Notes: generated by a model not told the origin, from the sequence alone. A stretch of 64,000 bases of DNA from Danio rerio (GCF_049306965.1 NC_133200.1:11741001-11805000); one strand, 5' to 3'; shown: positions 1 to 13,600, counted from the first letter of the stretch. Program-made: numbers and translations.

Positions 1-3000
1 TTATACACATTTCCAGCAGGGGGTGGTTTTGTCGTACTGCACCTTTAAGCCGAGTTCTGGCCGCCTACTGTTTCTACGTGCCTTTCCGCGTGCTTTAATC
101 TCCTCCCTCGGCTGCATCAGACAACAGACAGAGTTAAAGGAAGAAGGTCTCTTGTAGCGTTTGTGAGAAATACTACAGTAAGAACTAATCTATACTAATC
201 AGAATTTGTTGTGAAGTTGCATTGATGAGTCACACACAATATCGTTACAAAGTTCACGCACACACACACAGGCAGGCAGACAGACAGAGCGCGCTTAGCA
301 CTGTTTTTGCACTCAAGTGTGACAGGATACAGGCTAACCTCCACTGCTGTGTGGATATCTGTTATGCTAATGTACAAAATAAACCTGATTGAACTTCCAC
401 AAACCGGGATTGAAGCGTCTTCTTTTATAATTTTTCTGACACGCGGTTGTGCTGATGAAGTAAAGCTGAAGTAAATCGCTGTAAATAATTACACACGTGC
501 TACTGTTTTAAAACACTTTAAACAGGTGAAACTTACTCTCAATCACATTTGATGATGATTGCTGATCCTAGCGAACAGAACAGACCTTTTATTCCCGGTT
601 GCTTTGCGTATGTCTGCCTGGTCTTGTTGACATATACACGTGACTACCGGTACATGTTAATGCGCGCAGCTGTCAATCAATTCGGTGAGCGGGTGGACCG
701 CACTCCTACGTAAAGTTGCGGTCGGTCTGAAAACCGCTCTAATTGGTTCACCGTTTTTATGTTGTTAAATTGAAAAAAAAAGGACTGGGCGTGTTTATAT
801 CACCCCAATATTATGGTCTATACACTATATATACACATATGTTTCTCCAAATAGCTTGAAAAGTAGATTTTTTTACCATAGGTGCCCTTTAATAAATGCT
901 TGTAACTTTTTCACTTACTTTTTGAGTGCCTTAGACTTTTTATGTTCTTATGCATCATTTTTGCAAAACATCAGTGCATTGTACAACAGGGTTTTTCAAT
1001 AAACATATTAAGGCGTGTTGTAATTTGAAACTGCCATACAACACCAGGGATTTAACAACAGTTTAAAGCAACATGTTGTCTACTTTATTTCATTTACCCC
1101 AAATCACTTGCCTATATGTTTGATTTCATCCAGCGCGTACTCATGGCAATTGCATGGGACGCACTCAAGCAGTCTTTGTCAAACCATCCTTGTTGTTAAA
1201 TGGATGGTCCGCGTTGATATCATATTTTAAACTTTAGTTGATGTGTAATGTAGCTGTGTGAACATAAACAACATCTGAATATAATATGTTCAAAGTTCAA
1301 TGCAAAGGGAGACATTGGCTTTTACAGAGTTAGCTTAGCAAAGCCTACAGTGAACAAAAAAATACATCCGGTTAATGATGTCATAAAACCTTCAGGTTAC
1401 AAGCATACACCTTGCGCAGAAAAGAGACATGGCCAGATGCACTGAAAGCCGATCCGCGAATCACAGCTCATTATGTTAGCTGACCAATCAGAGCCTCTTG
1501 AGGGTGGGTCGTTTTAATGTTAGCAGATTAGCTGTATATAATCAAAGTAAGATATATGAACAAATAACATAATTTTCTACAAATGAAGCTTGAGCACACA
1601 TTGCTTTGCATCTTATAAACGCAACCAAGCCTTAAAAATATACTGTGGACCACCCCTTTAAGATTCATCACTGTGAGACATCAAAACATCACTGCCAGTG
1701 CACAAAGTTGTACAATTGGTGTAGTGCAGTTTTTTTTTTTTATATGTGTGATGTTCCACTGCTACTTCTACAATGTGGATGTGATCTAGTAATTTTCTAT
1801 GACAGTATAGTCAACCCACTATAATTTTGTGGAAATTTTGGTCCAAAATGTTTAGTATGTCTTATTTCAGTTTTGTATTATGCATTTTTTTTAAAGATTT
1901 ATTTTAGCCTTTATTAAGTAGATAGGAGAGTAATATAGACAGGAAGTGAAGTGGGAGAGAGACAGGGGGTAGGTACGGGAAATGTCCTCAAGCTGGGATT
2001 TGAACTTTATTTATACATTTATACATTTCAAGTGCACAAAACAACACAGGCTGAAAAACGTACCCCCGTATACATTTCTGGAGAGCGCAAATTTTGTAGC
2101 CAGAGGTATGTATGGCTGCATTTTGTCTTTAAAATGACCACTGCAAGGCGGTATGATGCCACTGATGGCTTCTGTTTCTTTTTGCTCTACCAGGTGACTG
2201 CTTACCTTACAAAAATAAAAGGAAAAAAATAAAATGAAGTAAATAACAGGGTGAGAATGTTGTAAAATCTGAAAACATGGAAAAAAAAATCACACGGCCA
2301 TGATGGCTTTTCTTTTCTTGATTTCTTGGTTTGGGTTTAGGGAAGGCGGTGGGCAGGTCAATTGATGCTTTTGAAAACACTATTGGTTTGGTTTAGGGAA
2401 GAAGGTGGTTAGGGTAATCAGTCGATCAGTCAGTTGATAGCGACAGCGATAGATTATGCAGTGCAATTGCTTATATGGGACATTGTTACTGCCTTGTTAA
2501 GTGTGAATGCAGCCCAGTAAAAATGTTTATAGTTTGTTCTATAATATGGTAAAATTTTCTTTAAAAGGTTTAGCTTGTACATATAATGAGTAATACTATA
2601 AATGAAATAAAACACTGTTCTACAATTATGTTTAGTTTGAGGGAAACTCTTGCCACTTTTACATTGTGGTGTGAACCCATAGCATTTGGTTCCTTATTAC
2701 ATTTCACAATTTAGGTTTTATTTATAAGCTGAAAGGGGATCAGCTGCGTAAAACAATTGGCAGAGTAATTGGCAGTTCATTCTGCTGTGGCGACCCCTGG
2801 TAAATCAGGGACAAAAGTAAAAGAAAGTGATTAAACTGCACTATTTTTCAAAGAGAATTGAAGCTACACTATTTCACTTTAGCTTACTTGTTGAGCCTCA
2901 TTAGTTTGTAATGCTACAGTATATCTGTCAGTCAGCATTTGTGGTTGATCATTGTTAGTTCTAGCATGGATTCAAATGTCAAAGGCAAGGTCAAGAAGTC

Positions 3001-3950
3001 AAGCCAATTTTTACTCCTTTTTCACAAAATTGATACAAGTTTTATACTAAAGGATAAAGTATCAATAACAAAAGCACACAGAAAAAAAATGAAGATCACA
3101 AATAGTGTAACTAGAAGCCATAAGTAGCAAACAGAACAATGTGCTTCTAGTAGGTTTTACACCTAAATAAAAACACAAAGAAACGTGTTTACAGTTTTTT
3201 ATTAATAATTATTTGAAATTTGTGTAAACGTGTTATTGCTATCTGTCTAATGTATGCATTTGGTTTAACAACTATATCTGACAATTTTTTTATTTATAAA
3301 ATCAATAACTTTATGAAACACTATTACAGATGTTGTTGTTGTTTTCATTTTGAGTTCAGTTTGTGTCCATCCGCATTTCCTTTTGATTTCCTGCTTAAAC
3401 AGTGACTGTTGATTACAAAGTAAGATATATATCACACATTTCACTCATTTCTAAATCACTTTGGATGACAGCATCTGCTCAGTGAATAAATGTAAATATA
3501 AATGTTAACTGTACCAATCTTTCAAACAACAAAAACAAAAACCTTTTGTATGACATTGATGCCAACTTAACTCACAATTACAGGACAAATTATTGCCAGA
3601 AATGAAAAAGTGAACAACCAAAAAACAAAACAGGTGAATCTTGTCATCTACTTCTATTTCAGACACTTCATAGTGAACCTTGACATTTTGTTTTATTGTT
3701 TACAGTGAATTTTACATAATTAGATTACTTTTAGCGCATAGAATATAAGAGTTTTGTTTTCTTAAAACCGGTCTAATGGCAGACATCTTACATATCCGAA
3801 CATAACAAACAGTAAGCATTTATCTCAAGAAATCACTTGATTATAATGGTTATCATAAGTTTATGTACACTATTTAAACAACTTTTTTACTTTCATATGC
3901 TGTCATTTTTACAAACCAGTTAAACAAGAAAATCAGGAAAGCTCACAACA
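1..3950. other. Non-coding flank upstream of gene A, repeat-rich
   Basis: No convincing coding region is visible; open frames are short and AT-rich. Positions about 836-892 end in a motif (ccataggtgccctttaa) that I recognise as the edge of a common Danio DNA-transposon repeat running off the left side of the window. Positions 1340-1660 look like another interspersed repeat ending in accacccctttaag. Positions 1895-1995 resemble a widespread fish SINE-like repeat (aggaagtgaagtgggagaga). A DANA tail lies at 2728-2825. From about 3117 the sequence resembles the region upstream of gene C (28170-28380), so the proximal flank of the class I genes appears to have been duplicated with the genes. Confidence 0.5.
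2728..2825 (+). repeat. DANA SINE 3' fragment
   Basis: The sequence contains the recognisable DANA tail: a degenerate 'ggcagttcattctgctgtgg' followed by 'cgacccctggtaaatcaggg'. The tRNA-related head is absent and the copy is diverged, so it is an old truncated insertion. Confidence 0.6.
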
Positions 3951-4687
3951 CACTTCACACAAGGTGGAGCGAGAGTTTGTTTCAAAAAGTGTCTTTCAAA
4001 GAGTGCTCGCAATATGAGCAACTTTTTTTTTGCTTTTTGTGTTTTTACTTCCAACTGCTTCTTTAAAAGAGTAAGATTCACAAAAAAAGAGTTCATATCA
4101 GTTTTTTATTTCCAAAAAACTAAAATAAATTATGGTTCAAATCTGACAGAAATACTGTACAATATAGCATTTCCTGGTTGCAAAGAAACTTATGATCCAA
4201 TAAAGATAAGCACGCAGATTTCCATCTGGCAAAAATAAAAAGAATTTACAAAAAGTGATCTTTCCATTTTTTTCCCCACAGGCTCTCACTCATTATGGAT
4301 GCTTGCAACATACATTAAAGGACAAACACTATTTTCTAAATTTAGATATGTAGGGATGTTGGATAATGTCAGTGTTCTGTAACGGTGATACAGACAGTCT
4401 CATAGCAAGGGGAAACACAACAGCTGAAGATGATGTGATGGATTCAAATGCTTTCCTCACCATTAATGGCTATTTACATTCATATTTTAAGGGCAGATGG
4501 GGATTACCAACAAAAACCGCAAATAAAACTGAAGGTAAGTACTGTTTAATGCTGTAGTCAAGTAAATATCCATTTGAATTGGATCAAAACGGTTCAATTA
4601 CAACATTACACATAGCAAAATATATCTGGCCCAGCTCTTGCCCACACAATTAACTTTTGCTTGGCCCACATGCTTCAGTGATTTACG

Positions 4688-5721
4688 TATGGAGTCAGAT
4701 AAGACTCAATAATAATTCACGCAAAAGACATAATGTTCACATGCGTAGCCAAATTCACGTGCATAAAATCAAATTCACATGTGTAAAATATGTATTTATT
4801 TTCACAAACAAATTTCACGTGCAAAAAATAAAAAAACATTTTCATAAAATACGTTTCACAAATGCAAAACACCATTTGCAAATGTATAAGAGTGTACAAA
4901 AAGTTTTGAATGTTTAAAACTTACGAGTTCATCCGGAATGAGAATGTGCAAATCCTCTTTCACGTACGACTCCCCCTGGATAGTGTGTGTGTATTTTTGA
5001 GACTTTCCTGCCAGAGGCAGGGCAACTCGTACCTTTCAGCCAATCAGATGAGAGCTGTAGTCGATGACACCCACTCTGCGCTCTATTTGCGCAGACTGTT
5101 CCTCTCCAGCATGGCGAACGGAGAAAGCAGCAGTCTCACTTTTTTCATTTATTTATTTATTTGACTATAGCCTCTGTCCTTTTATCCATTATTTTGCTGC
5201 AGCTCTGCTCTTCTTATTTATTGTCTCGCAGCCCCATGAGCAAAATATAGACTGCAGGGTAATGAAGAAGATTAAGTATTATTCCAGCCACACAAGCATA
5301 GCAGTGCCGTTGTGGTCCAGCAGTCAGCACGTTGTGTTACCACGTCCTTTGACTCGTGTTCGATCATCACCAGAGTAAAAATCTTTTTTTTTTTTTTATT
5401 GTTAAGACATATAAAATTGTAAGGTTGTTGAACATTTAAAGTTCTAAAGCAGCTGTTTTCTTGAAAAAGACATGATAGTGTCATTAGAAACTGAATGAAA
5501 CTGAAAAAAAAAGATATTTACTCAGGTGAGGATTTGTGAAAATGCATTTGTGAAACGTATTTTATGAAAATGTATTTTTATTTTGAGCACGTGAAATTTT
5601 TTTGTGAATATAAGTAAAGATTTTACGCATGTGAATTTGGTTTTATTCATGTGAATTTGGCTACGCATGTGAACATCGTGTCTTTTGCGTGAATTATAAT
5701 TGAGTCTTATCTGACTCCATA
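4688..5721. mobile_element. Non-autonomous DNA transposon with about 190-bp inverted repeats
   Basis: The sequence from 4690 (tggagtcagataagactcaa) is repeated in reverse complement up to 5719, and the match continues with gaps for about 190 bp on each arm. The arms contain several short 'cacatgcgtagccaaattca' type subrepeats. Both ends abut TA, which suggests a TA target duplication. The centre (5303-5390) contains a tRNA-like pol III promoter listed separately. No transposase is visible. Confidence 0.65.
5303..5385 (+). repeat. tRNA-like (SINE-head) segment
   Basis: An A-box-like stretch (tggtccagcagtc, 5313-5325) and a B-box-like stretch (tgttcgatcatc, 5357-5368) sit 32 bp apart, the spacing of tRNA-derived pol III promoters. 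It is followed by an A/T-rich run. It is too degenerate for a functional tRNA; a SINE head captured inside the transposon is more likely. Confidence 0.35.
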
Positions 5722-5980
5722 ATGTCTTGTGCAGGTACACATATTTTTTTCTGTACTTATGTGCTGATCCTCCAGCCTGATCTTATAAGGAAGCATAACT
5801 ACCTTATGTTTTGTCAGTTTAGTGGCTAATTTGTACAATTGTACAAGTACAATTGTACAAGTCCAATCAGACGAAAATATATGCTTTTAAAAAGGAGGTG
5901 TGGCACCCAACCATTAGTGAGGATAAGCACATTGTACTAAATTTTATGAATGAGATCGTACGAATTCATATGAATTAGCT

Positions 5981-6019
<39 letters not shown>
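5981..6019. repeat. (TTCT)n microsatellite
   Basis: About ten uninterrupted copies of ttct/tttc lie within intron 2 of gene A. Confidence 0.95.
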
Positions 6020-6951
6020 CACAGTCACTATTCCCAACATTAGTATACTTATATAGGCCAATTTGAGGACTGAATGAAAATTTGAGATCTCAGTACATAG
6101 GAAAAGATACAATTTTGTTTGTGCTTTGGTAGTTGATAAATCATTCAGATGGATTAAAATTTTTATTTCTTTAGTCAGACACTGTGACAGTTATTGGTAA
6201 TGAAACAAAGTATTTTAATTTCTGTCATCTGTTGACAATTTTGTGAAACATTTCCATTGCCTATTTGTATTTTCAATGCAGTTATTTTTCGTCTAATTTT
6301 ATAAATTCCCGTTAAACTCCATTTTAGACATTGTTCACAGCTAAAGAATGTTAAATAAAAAAAAATGGTGGTAAAAAATGTATTTTTTGTTGTAATTTAA
6401 GAGTAGTTAAAACAAATTTTGACCGGGAACACTAAAGTAAATGGATGTGAACATGACAGAAGAGTTAAGTATTGCGCCGCCTTAAAAACTGTGCCACCTC
6501 TGCCAAACCAGGGCCATGTTTGGACCACATGCTGTATACCAGTGCCAGATGAATGCCTACTGTGTAAGCTTCATGCCAAATCTGGGCCAGAATTCTTTGC
6601 TACCTGGGATGTGCAATTGTTTGCAGATGTAATTGTTTTAAAATAAACACTCCAAAGACTTTCTCCTTCTCTCGCTTTTCAAGGTGTTTTTACTCGTCAG
6701 CAACTGGTTGTCTGTGAACTAAAGGACAATGATGAATGGGGGAAAATGATTTCAAATTCTTTCGATGGATCCACCACAGATGAGCTGCGAGATGTTGACA
6801 AGAAGTTTACATACTATCATAATTTAAACATCTCCGCTCATGAGCTAAAGATCGGGCTTGAGTTCACAAAAGTTCTTCATGAAACTTTATTCAAACCACT
6901 GTGTTTCAAAATACAAAAAAATAAAAATAAAAAAAATACAAGGGTTACCTT

Positions 6952-8499
6952 CAGGGGCGGACTGGCCATCTGGCAGACCGGGCACTTTCCCGGTGGGCCG
7001 ACGTACTTTTTGGGCCGGGCTGATCATCGTCTTATGATCTGATCGGCCCATAAAAGGCTTAGCAGCCTATCGTTTTTTTCTGCCTTATTAATTGACGCTG
7101 CTGTGATTTGTGACTCTCTGAAAGTAGATGCTTTTTTCCCGGACAGACAGACCGGGCCGGCCCATGTGACACTCTGCAGCCCATTGGCTCTTTTCGGTAT
7201 TGACATTGGGCTGGCCCAATCACAAACTCCTATTTTGGACTCCGTGTGAGCGTGCGTCGTCTGTGTGTATTTGTCAAAATAGTCGAGAGTCAGAGAGAAG
7301 AAACGCAAGGGAGGCGCAGAGAAATTGCGGGAAATACACCGGCGTTTCATTTAGTGATTCTGAAAAGTTCTCTGTTCATTCTAGTACACGGCTAAAACGC
7401 AAATCAAGTGACCACACACTCTCTGCCAAGAGCTGCACCCAGTAGTTCAGCGGGTGAGCATAAACCCCAGGTGAGAGTATAGTGCATGTCAGACAGTTCA
7501 TCTGCTGGATGGTCTCATAGTTGTTAAACGTGATATTGAATTCCTCTTGTTATCTCTATCTAACAACTCTTATGTCTTTTGAATCACTTGTTCTCAGTTA
7601 ACTGTTTTGGCTGAGTGCAAAGATAAGCTAATATATTAATTTATGTAACCACATACACTGATTCTGCACATTGACTGATTGCTTACCTTTATCGTTTAAA
7701 TTTAATGTACGTATGCTGTTATAATGGCCATTATTAAAACTGATATTCTGCAAAAGAGACTGGGTAAAGTTCATTCTTTTCAATGAAAATGATAGAAGGC
7801 AATTATATTTAAGCCCTGTTATAAATATGCAGAGTGAAAATGATGCTTATATAAATATATATCTACACGAGGCTGTTTGGTGTCTGTTAATCATAATATC
7901 AAAATGAAACAAATTTCCTTATATTATGTTTTCATTGTTTAGATAGTGAAACAGCAAGCAGGATGAGATAAAAGAGGTTAAAAAGTAACACTGTTCCCTT
8001 TGAAGATTTAGCCATGCATTAGCAGGCAGTTTTTGTTATGTTTATTATTGAATATAGGCTGAGTGAATAGTGTATTGAATAAGCTAAATTGGCTGTAGTG
8101 TATGAGTTTGTGTGAATGAGTGTGTATGGGTGATTTCCAATATTGGCTTGTGGCTGGAAAGGCATCTGCTGCATAAAACATGCTGGAATAGTTGGCAGTT
8201 CATTCCACTGCGGCAACCCCTGATAAATAAGGGACTTATGCGAAGAAAAATAAATGAATGAATAGTGTATTTTTTAGAACTCAACAAATATCTTTATGGA
8301 CAGTATACAGAAATTAAATTGAGATTAAAGTTTGTATTTATTTATTTATTTATTTCATATATGTATGGCTTTTGTGTTTTATAGAATATGAGTTGATAAA
8401 AATATTGGACGTGCATAGATAGATAGCATTTTGATTGAATTTAGTGGGCCGCTCTTGCCCAAAATGCCAGGGCTGATTTTTTGCCCCAGTCCAGCCCTG
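6952..8499. mobile_element. hAT-type DNA transposon inside the alpha2 exon of gene A
   Basis: The 1,548-bp insertion begins CAGGGGCGGACTGGCC, and the reverse complement of its right end begins CAGGGCTGGACTGGGG. It is flanked by a perfect 8-bp direct repeat GTTACCTT (6944-6951 and 8500-8507), the target-site size of hAT elements. Removing it and one repeat restores the coding sequence of alpha2 (GYLV-KRRNQVIRK region). The interior has no recognisable transposase and contains a DANA fragment at about 8060-8262, so this looks like a non-autonomous copy. Confidence 0.9.
8060..8262 (+). repeat. DANA SINE fragment nested in the hAT
   Basis: The region carries the body and tail of DANA: 'aagctaaattggctgtagtg', 'ggcatctgctgcataaaaca', a 'ttccactgcggcaacccctg' block and an (aatg)n end. 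The tRNA head is missing. It inserted into, or came with, the hAT element that interrupts gene A. Confidence 0.75.
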
Positions 8500-9339
8500 G
8501 TTACCTTGTAAAAAGGAGAAATCAAGTCATTAGAAAAGGTAAGGTCACCAACTTCCAGCCAATAAAGTAAAACAAGTGTTGTCATTTACACTTTACACTT
8601 TTATTTCAGGCCAAGATATGCTGAAATTGTGTTTCCAGTCAAACCCAAAGTCAGGCTCTTCCAGAAAGGTTTTCGTGTGAGTTGTTTGGCGACAGGATTT
8701 TACCCTCGTCACATCAACCTGACCCTGTTGAGAGATGGACAGCCTGTATCTGATAATGAGGTCACTGGAGGAGATCTGCTGCCCAATGGAGACGGGACGT
8801 ACCAGATGAGGAAGAGTCTGGAAATCAGAGCAGAGGAGAGAGAAAAACACAAATACACCTGCTCTGCAAAACACCTCAGTCTAGACAACAAACTAGATGT
8901 TATATTGGATAATGTGGAAAAAAAAACATACAACAGTGCTTTGTTTGCAATCTGTTTGTGATCTTTTTTATGTTTATTTCAGAATTTGATCCTGGTGAAC
9001 CATATAAATCTGTGATTCCCTCAGTGCTGATAGTTTTGGCTTTAGTGTTGGTGTTGGTAACAGGAGTTGTTATTTATAAACACAAAAAGAGACCAGCAGG
9101 TAGAATTATGTGAAACAGTGATAATTGGGTTCATTTGTTTTTGTAAGGGCATTTAATAATACTTGACTTTCTGATTTTGTAGATTCTTCTAAAAGTGATT
9201 ACTCTGCTACTAGTAGTAAGTAAAACTTATTATCATTTTAAAGTATATGAATAATAAAAAACACATATTTTTGCATAGTCAAGAATAATCACTTATTCTT
9301 TTATTTTCAGCATCTGAAGAACATGCTGAAACAACATGA

Positions 9340-10694
9340 ATGATGATCCTATGATTAATAAATCATAATCTTAAAAAATAAATGTACTTCCCCATGCTGT
9401 CCTCCAATAAAAACACATTTCTAGTGAAGCAGTATCTCTGTTTTTATCATTGCATTTTCTTTTTAGGTTGGAATCAAAATCCGTGTGTAAACCGACTGAC
9501 ATCTGACTTGATTAGACAACCAACATGTCTACTTGTCTGTTGCACTTATTGTAATCTTAAACTATTATGCTTTTGTTCTTCATATTTTGCTGATGTCTTA
9601 ATGCTATTACAGTGAAACTCATTTAATAAGCTGTGCATTTCTCATGAATAAAACTGTTGTTGGTTTATAGCCCTTGTTTTATTGTACGGTGTGCTTGAGT
9701 TACCAGAAAGGAGCCTTAAAATAAAACGTATTTTTGTATTATTATTATTATTATTATTATTATTGAATAATGGATTATTAACATGGATGGGAGGAGAAAC
9801 AACTCAAATAACAAACTTATAGCACACATCTACTAATGATCAGCTGTCTGAAGAGTTTTCTTTTCTGTACTTTACCAGTAAATGGGTATTTTAATACATA
9901 TTTTAATATATTTGATGAGTGTTGTGTATTCTGTGAGTTGGTTTTTGGCCAGTGTTAGTCAAGGTTAAAGATTTCAGACAAACGTAAAAGGGAAAGTAAA
10001 GGCATTTTATGGTCCAAAGATTGCCTAGCATCATTTTTATTTATTTATTTTTAGATATATGTCTATAAATTAAACTTGTCCACTCTTGCTTTATAAAGGT
10101 GGAAACTTGGAGGACAAAAAGTAAAGAATAATTTATTTATTGGTTAGTCGATATTTCACATGGTTGACTTTGTTTCACAGAACGTGTGATACCACGGACT
10201 CGCTTTTGTCTCACATATCTGGCGCCATTGTGTGTCATTCATCAATTACAATGTTTTCTGCTAAACTCCAGAGAAGTGAAAAGAAGGTAGTTGTGCGTTT
10301 TTTTTCTGAACCTAATAAAGGCGATTTTTTTTATATTTTAGTACATCTTATATTATTTCAACAATTTTTTTCAGCGTCTAAAAAAAGGGGAAAAAATCGA
10401 TAAATTTCACTCTAACACTCTAACATGAAGAAACAACAACTACATCATATTGTTAAACCATTAGTTAGGAAAGTATATCACGATTTGTATTATCTTTGTA
10501 TTTGTATAATGTTAGAAAGGAATTTCAGAATCTGAAGTCATTGTCTGTTTACGTGAAGGCTAACCGTGAAGTCATCGTTTCTCATGACTGTTAGCAAAAC
10601 ATTAACAGCTAAAAATAATAGCTAACTACGTTATGTAGAACAAGACAGTGCTGGTAGGTGAGTGCTGAATGAAAACAGCATGAAGCTCAGAAAT
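9340..10694. other. Intergenic region A-B
   Basis: This holds the 3' flank of gene A with polyadenylation signals, an (ATT)n run at about 9736-9765, and the upstream flank of gene B. No separate coding region is visible. The segment 9390-9520 resembles a stretch at about 27395-27530 that has no gene attached to it. Confidence 0.5.
9975..10005 (+). promoter_or_regulatory. ISRE-like motif upstream of gene B
   Basis: The stretch cagacaaacgtaaaaggg followed by aaagtaaaggcat is nearly the same as 35987-36016 upstream of gene E, although the surrounding sequence is not. It contains the purine-rich GGAAAGTAAAG pattern of interferon-response or IRF elements. Here it lies about 700 bp from the start codon, and the core is less perfect than in E. 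Confidence 0.35.
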
Positions 10695-13600
10695 ATGAAC
10701 AACATTCTTTTTTTTCTGATTTCGCTTCCAATTGCTGCTCCAAAAGGTAAGATTTCAAAAGACTTGGACATAGGCTATGTGTTAAAAATGTCTTCTTAAA
10801 ATTAAGTTAATGCAATATTTTTAGGCCTAGCGAATTAAATTTAAGGAATAAATTAAAGGGCACCCACAGTATATCTTTTTAATCTAAATTTAAATGTAGC
10901 CTATACAGTTGAAGTCAGAATTTTTATTTTTTAAATATTTCCCAAATGATGTTTAACAGAGCAATAAAAAATTTACTGTATGTCTGATACTATTTTTTCT
11001 TTTGGAGAAAGTCTTATTTGTCTTATTTCAACTTGAATAAAAGCAGTTTTGAATTTTTTAAAATCTATTTTAGGTTAAAATTATTAGCCTCTTTAAACTA
11101 TATATATTTTTTGATAGTCAACAGAACTAATTATCAATATACAATAACTTTCCTAATTACCCTAACCTGCCCAGTTAACCTTATTAACCTAGTTAAGCAT
11201 TTAAACTTCACTTTAAGCTGTATAGAAGTGTCTTGAGAAATATAGTCAAATATTGTGTACTTTCATCATGGCAAAGATAAAAAAAAATTGGTTATTAGAG
11301 ATGAGGTATTAAAACTATTATGTTAGAAATGTGTTTAGAAAAATTTTCTCTCCGTTGAACAGAAATTGGGAAAAAATTGAACAGGGCGCTAATAATTCTG
11401 AAGGGCCAATAATTCTGACTTTAACTGTAAATAGCATATGCATTTTGTTAGCAACATTTCAAACTTTGAAAATAGAAAATATAACTATTCACAATTTTTT
11501 TCAAATGAATTTTATACCATTGTCTATTACAAACTGCAGTAAAACATGAAGATTCTTAAATAATGACATATAATGACACAAGCAAAATCACATAACAAAT
11601 CTTCTGTGAAATTATCTGTAAAAAAAAGAAAATGAAGAGTGTATGATTGCTAAAAACAAGTATTTAAACTTTTTTTTAACTGGAAAAATTTCCATATCTA
11701 ATTGACATGATATATAGAGTAGCATTATAAGCATAAAATTCACTATATTGTTTTTAGAAAACAGAACGTCATATCTTAATTTTTTACCCATACAGTTTTT
11801 TTTAACTCTATGAATGGACATTTGTGTAAGACATTTATAATGGATTTGTATAATATAAAGGTATTTATATTGAAGAAGCAGAGAAAACTATATCAGATGA
11901 TGTTTATTTTCCTAACGCATTTAATCATATGATTTAAAAACTAATTTGCAGAAGGCCAAATTAAAACTTATGACCTATTATGATTCTGCATGGTTGCTTT
12001 CACTTCCTGATTTAAGTTTATTTGCTCCAAACGTTTCCAGTTTGCATAAGACCTGTTGATTCAGTAGGGAATTTTGGGAGGAAGCAAAACTCAGGTATTT
12101 CTTAAGTTACACTCAGAAATAAAGGTACAGGAGCTGTCACTGGGGCGGTACCTTTTCAAAAGATACATATTTCTACACAAAGAGTCCACAGTGGAACCTC
12201 AAAGGTGCATAGTGCCCAATTGTACCTAAAAAGTATATTTGAGGTACCATAGACCTTTTTCACAGTGGAATTGAACACCGGAAGCGCCCTTCCAAGCAGT
12301 GTATCGATATTTCCGGTTACGCTAGGAGTCACAGAGACATGACAGCTTCGGGACAGCAGATGACTTTCTCACGGTCAACTTTGCCATAATTTGGACAGGA
12401 AGATGTTGTTCGGTGAATGTGTAAAACTGCCTAAATTAAACAGCATTTAAAAGATGATACCGATTTGCAGAATTTGTGCAGAAAACGTGTCTTACACACA
12501 GCGCTTGCAACGTCAGGTTCCAGTAAGGTGCACAGCCAACAGCATAGAATCTGTTCATTCAAGCCATTCGTAAACAGGATTAACTAGGCTATTTAACATC
12601 CAGCAGGATGAGTTTAATGTCAGTAGTCTTGTCTGTAAACTGTGCTAACCCCCTCCTTCCTTTTTATTCAGAGTCAGATATAGTGAATGGCGAGGTAGTT
12701 GTACAGGCGAGTTGCTATCGGTTAATGCGGGAGCCCCATATACATTACAGGTTGTTAGCTCCTACTCTTGGATAATATTCATTTTTATAATTTATTTGAA
12801 GACTAGCAAATAACATTTTACAATACAAAAATGTACATACCAGGGGGTAATTATAAATAAAATACAAATAATCAAAATGTAATATATGTAATAATGAAAT
12901 ACATTGTAGAGTTCACACATTTTAAAGTGGGTCGAGCTTTCTTGTTTAGAGTTGATACTGGTATTATACAAGCATATTTCAGTCATCAATACCTTAAAAT
13001 CTGGCTCCATATAAGTAAATTTATATGTATGAATGTACAATTTTGTTAACAACATAATCAAATTACATAAATAAAACTATTTTCCTTTAGATTAGGATAA
13101 TCAAGTAAAGCCCATTGTACATTTTTCCATAATGATGAAAGAGGTTTTGAACACAAAAGAATTGTTATTAATACATTTTGCAGCTCACCCCATAAGCTAT
13201 GTACAATGCTAAAATAAGTGTAAAACCATCTCCTCATATTCATTACAAAAATACAATTTACATCAATCCCACTTTTAAATTTTTGCAAACAATGTTTTGC
13301 TGGATAAAACCTGTGGATAAGTTTATAGGACATTTCTTTATTTCTATTTCTAACATGATATTTCTGTGGTAACAGCCACACTTTTCTTCAATTCACCCTT
13401 TAATAAAGACATCCAATAAAAATGAATATAAGGTACAGTAATTTCTTTTCGGAAAAGAGTATGAATAGCTCTATCATTCCTCTTGGTATTTAGTAAAACA
13501 AAATTTACAGACATAAGATTTAGTAATATCAAAAGACGATGCATCAGAAGGATTGTCTTATTAATACCTCTAAATAACATGAATGAATAACTGAAGGAAT

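Larger units (their letters stand above)
4611..6608. mobile_element. DNA element with CCCAGATAGCA-type ends, in intron 2 of gene A
   Basis: The left end (catagcaaaatatatctggcc) and the reverse complement of the right end (cccaggtagcaaagaattct) match each other. They also match the ends of the larger element at 18090-22091. The interior holds a nested TIR element (4688-5721), a (TTCT)n run and no recognisable coding sequence. Diverged ends suggest an old non-autonomous copy. No clear target-site duplication was seen. Confidence 0.5.
4014..9339 (+). pseudogene. MHC class I-like gene A (decayed)
   Basis: All class I exons can be located: leader 4014-4070, alpha1 4282-4534, alpha2 6684-8538 (split by a hAT at 6952-8499), alpha3 8639-about 8910, transmembrane 8983-9099, small tail exon 9183-9215 and last exon 9311-9339 with a TGA stop. 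The tail reads TSEEHAETT as in gene C. Damage is extensive. The leader is out of frame relative to its paralogues. Alpha1 has lost about 5 bp near 4370, giving a stop in the LDNVSVL segment. Alpha2 carries an A-rich expansion and then the transposon. The alpha3 splice donor is GGATAA where B, C and E have a GT. Alpha3 itself keeps the Ig C1 pattern (SCLATGFYPR...YTCSAKH) with a 4-codon in-frame loss. Polyadenylation signals lie at 9357-9362 and 9377-9382. A truncated or soluble product is not excluded, but no full class I chain can be made. Confidence 0.85.

Noticed and set aside
5303-5385. Functional tRNA gene
   Set aside because: A and B boxes are degenerate, and I cannot fold an acceptor stem or a clear anticodon arm.
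7024-7445. Overlapping open frames on both strands inside the hAT of gene A
   Set aside because: No transposase motif, overlapping on opposite strands, and confined to a non-autonomous element.
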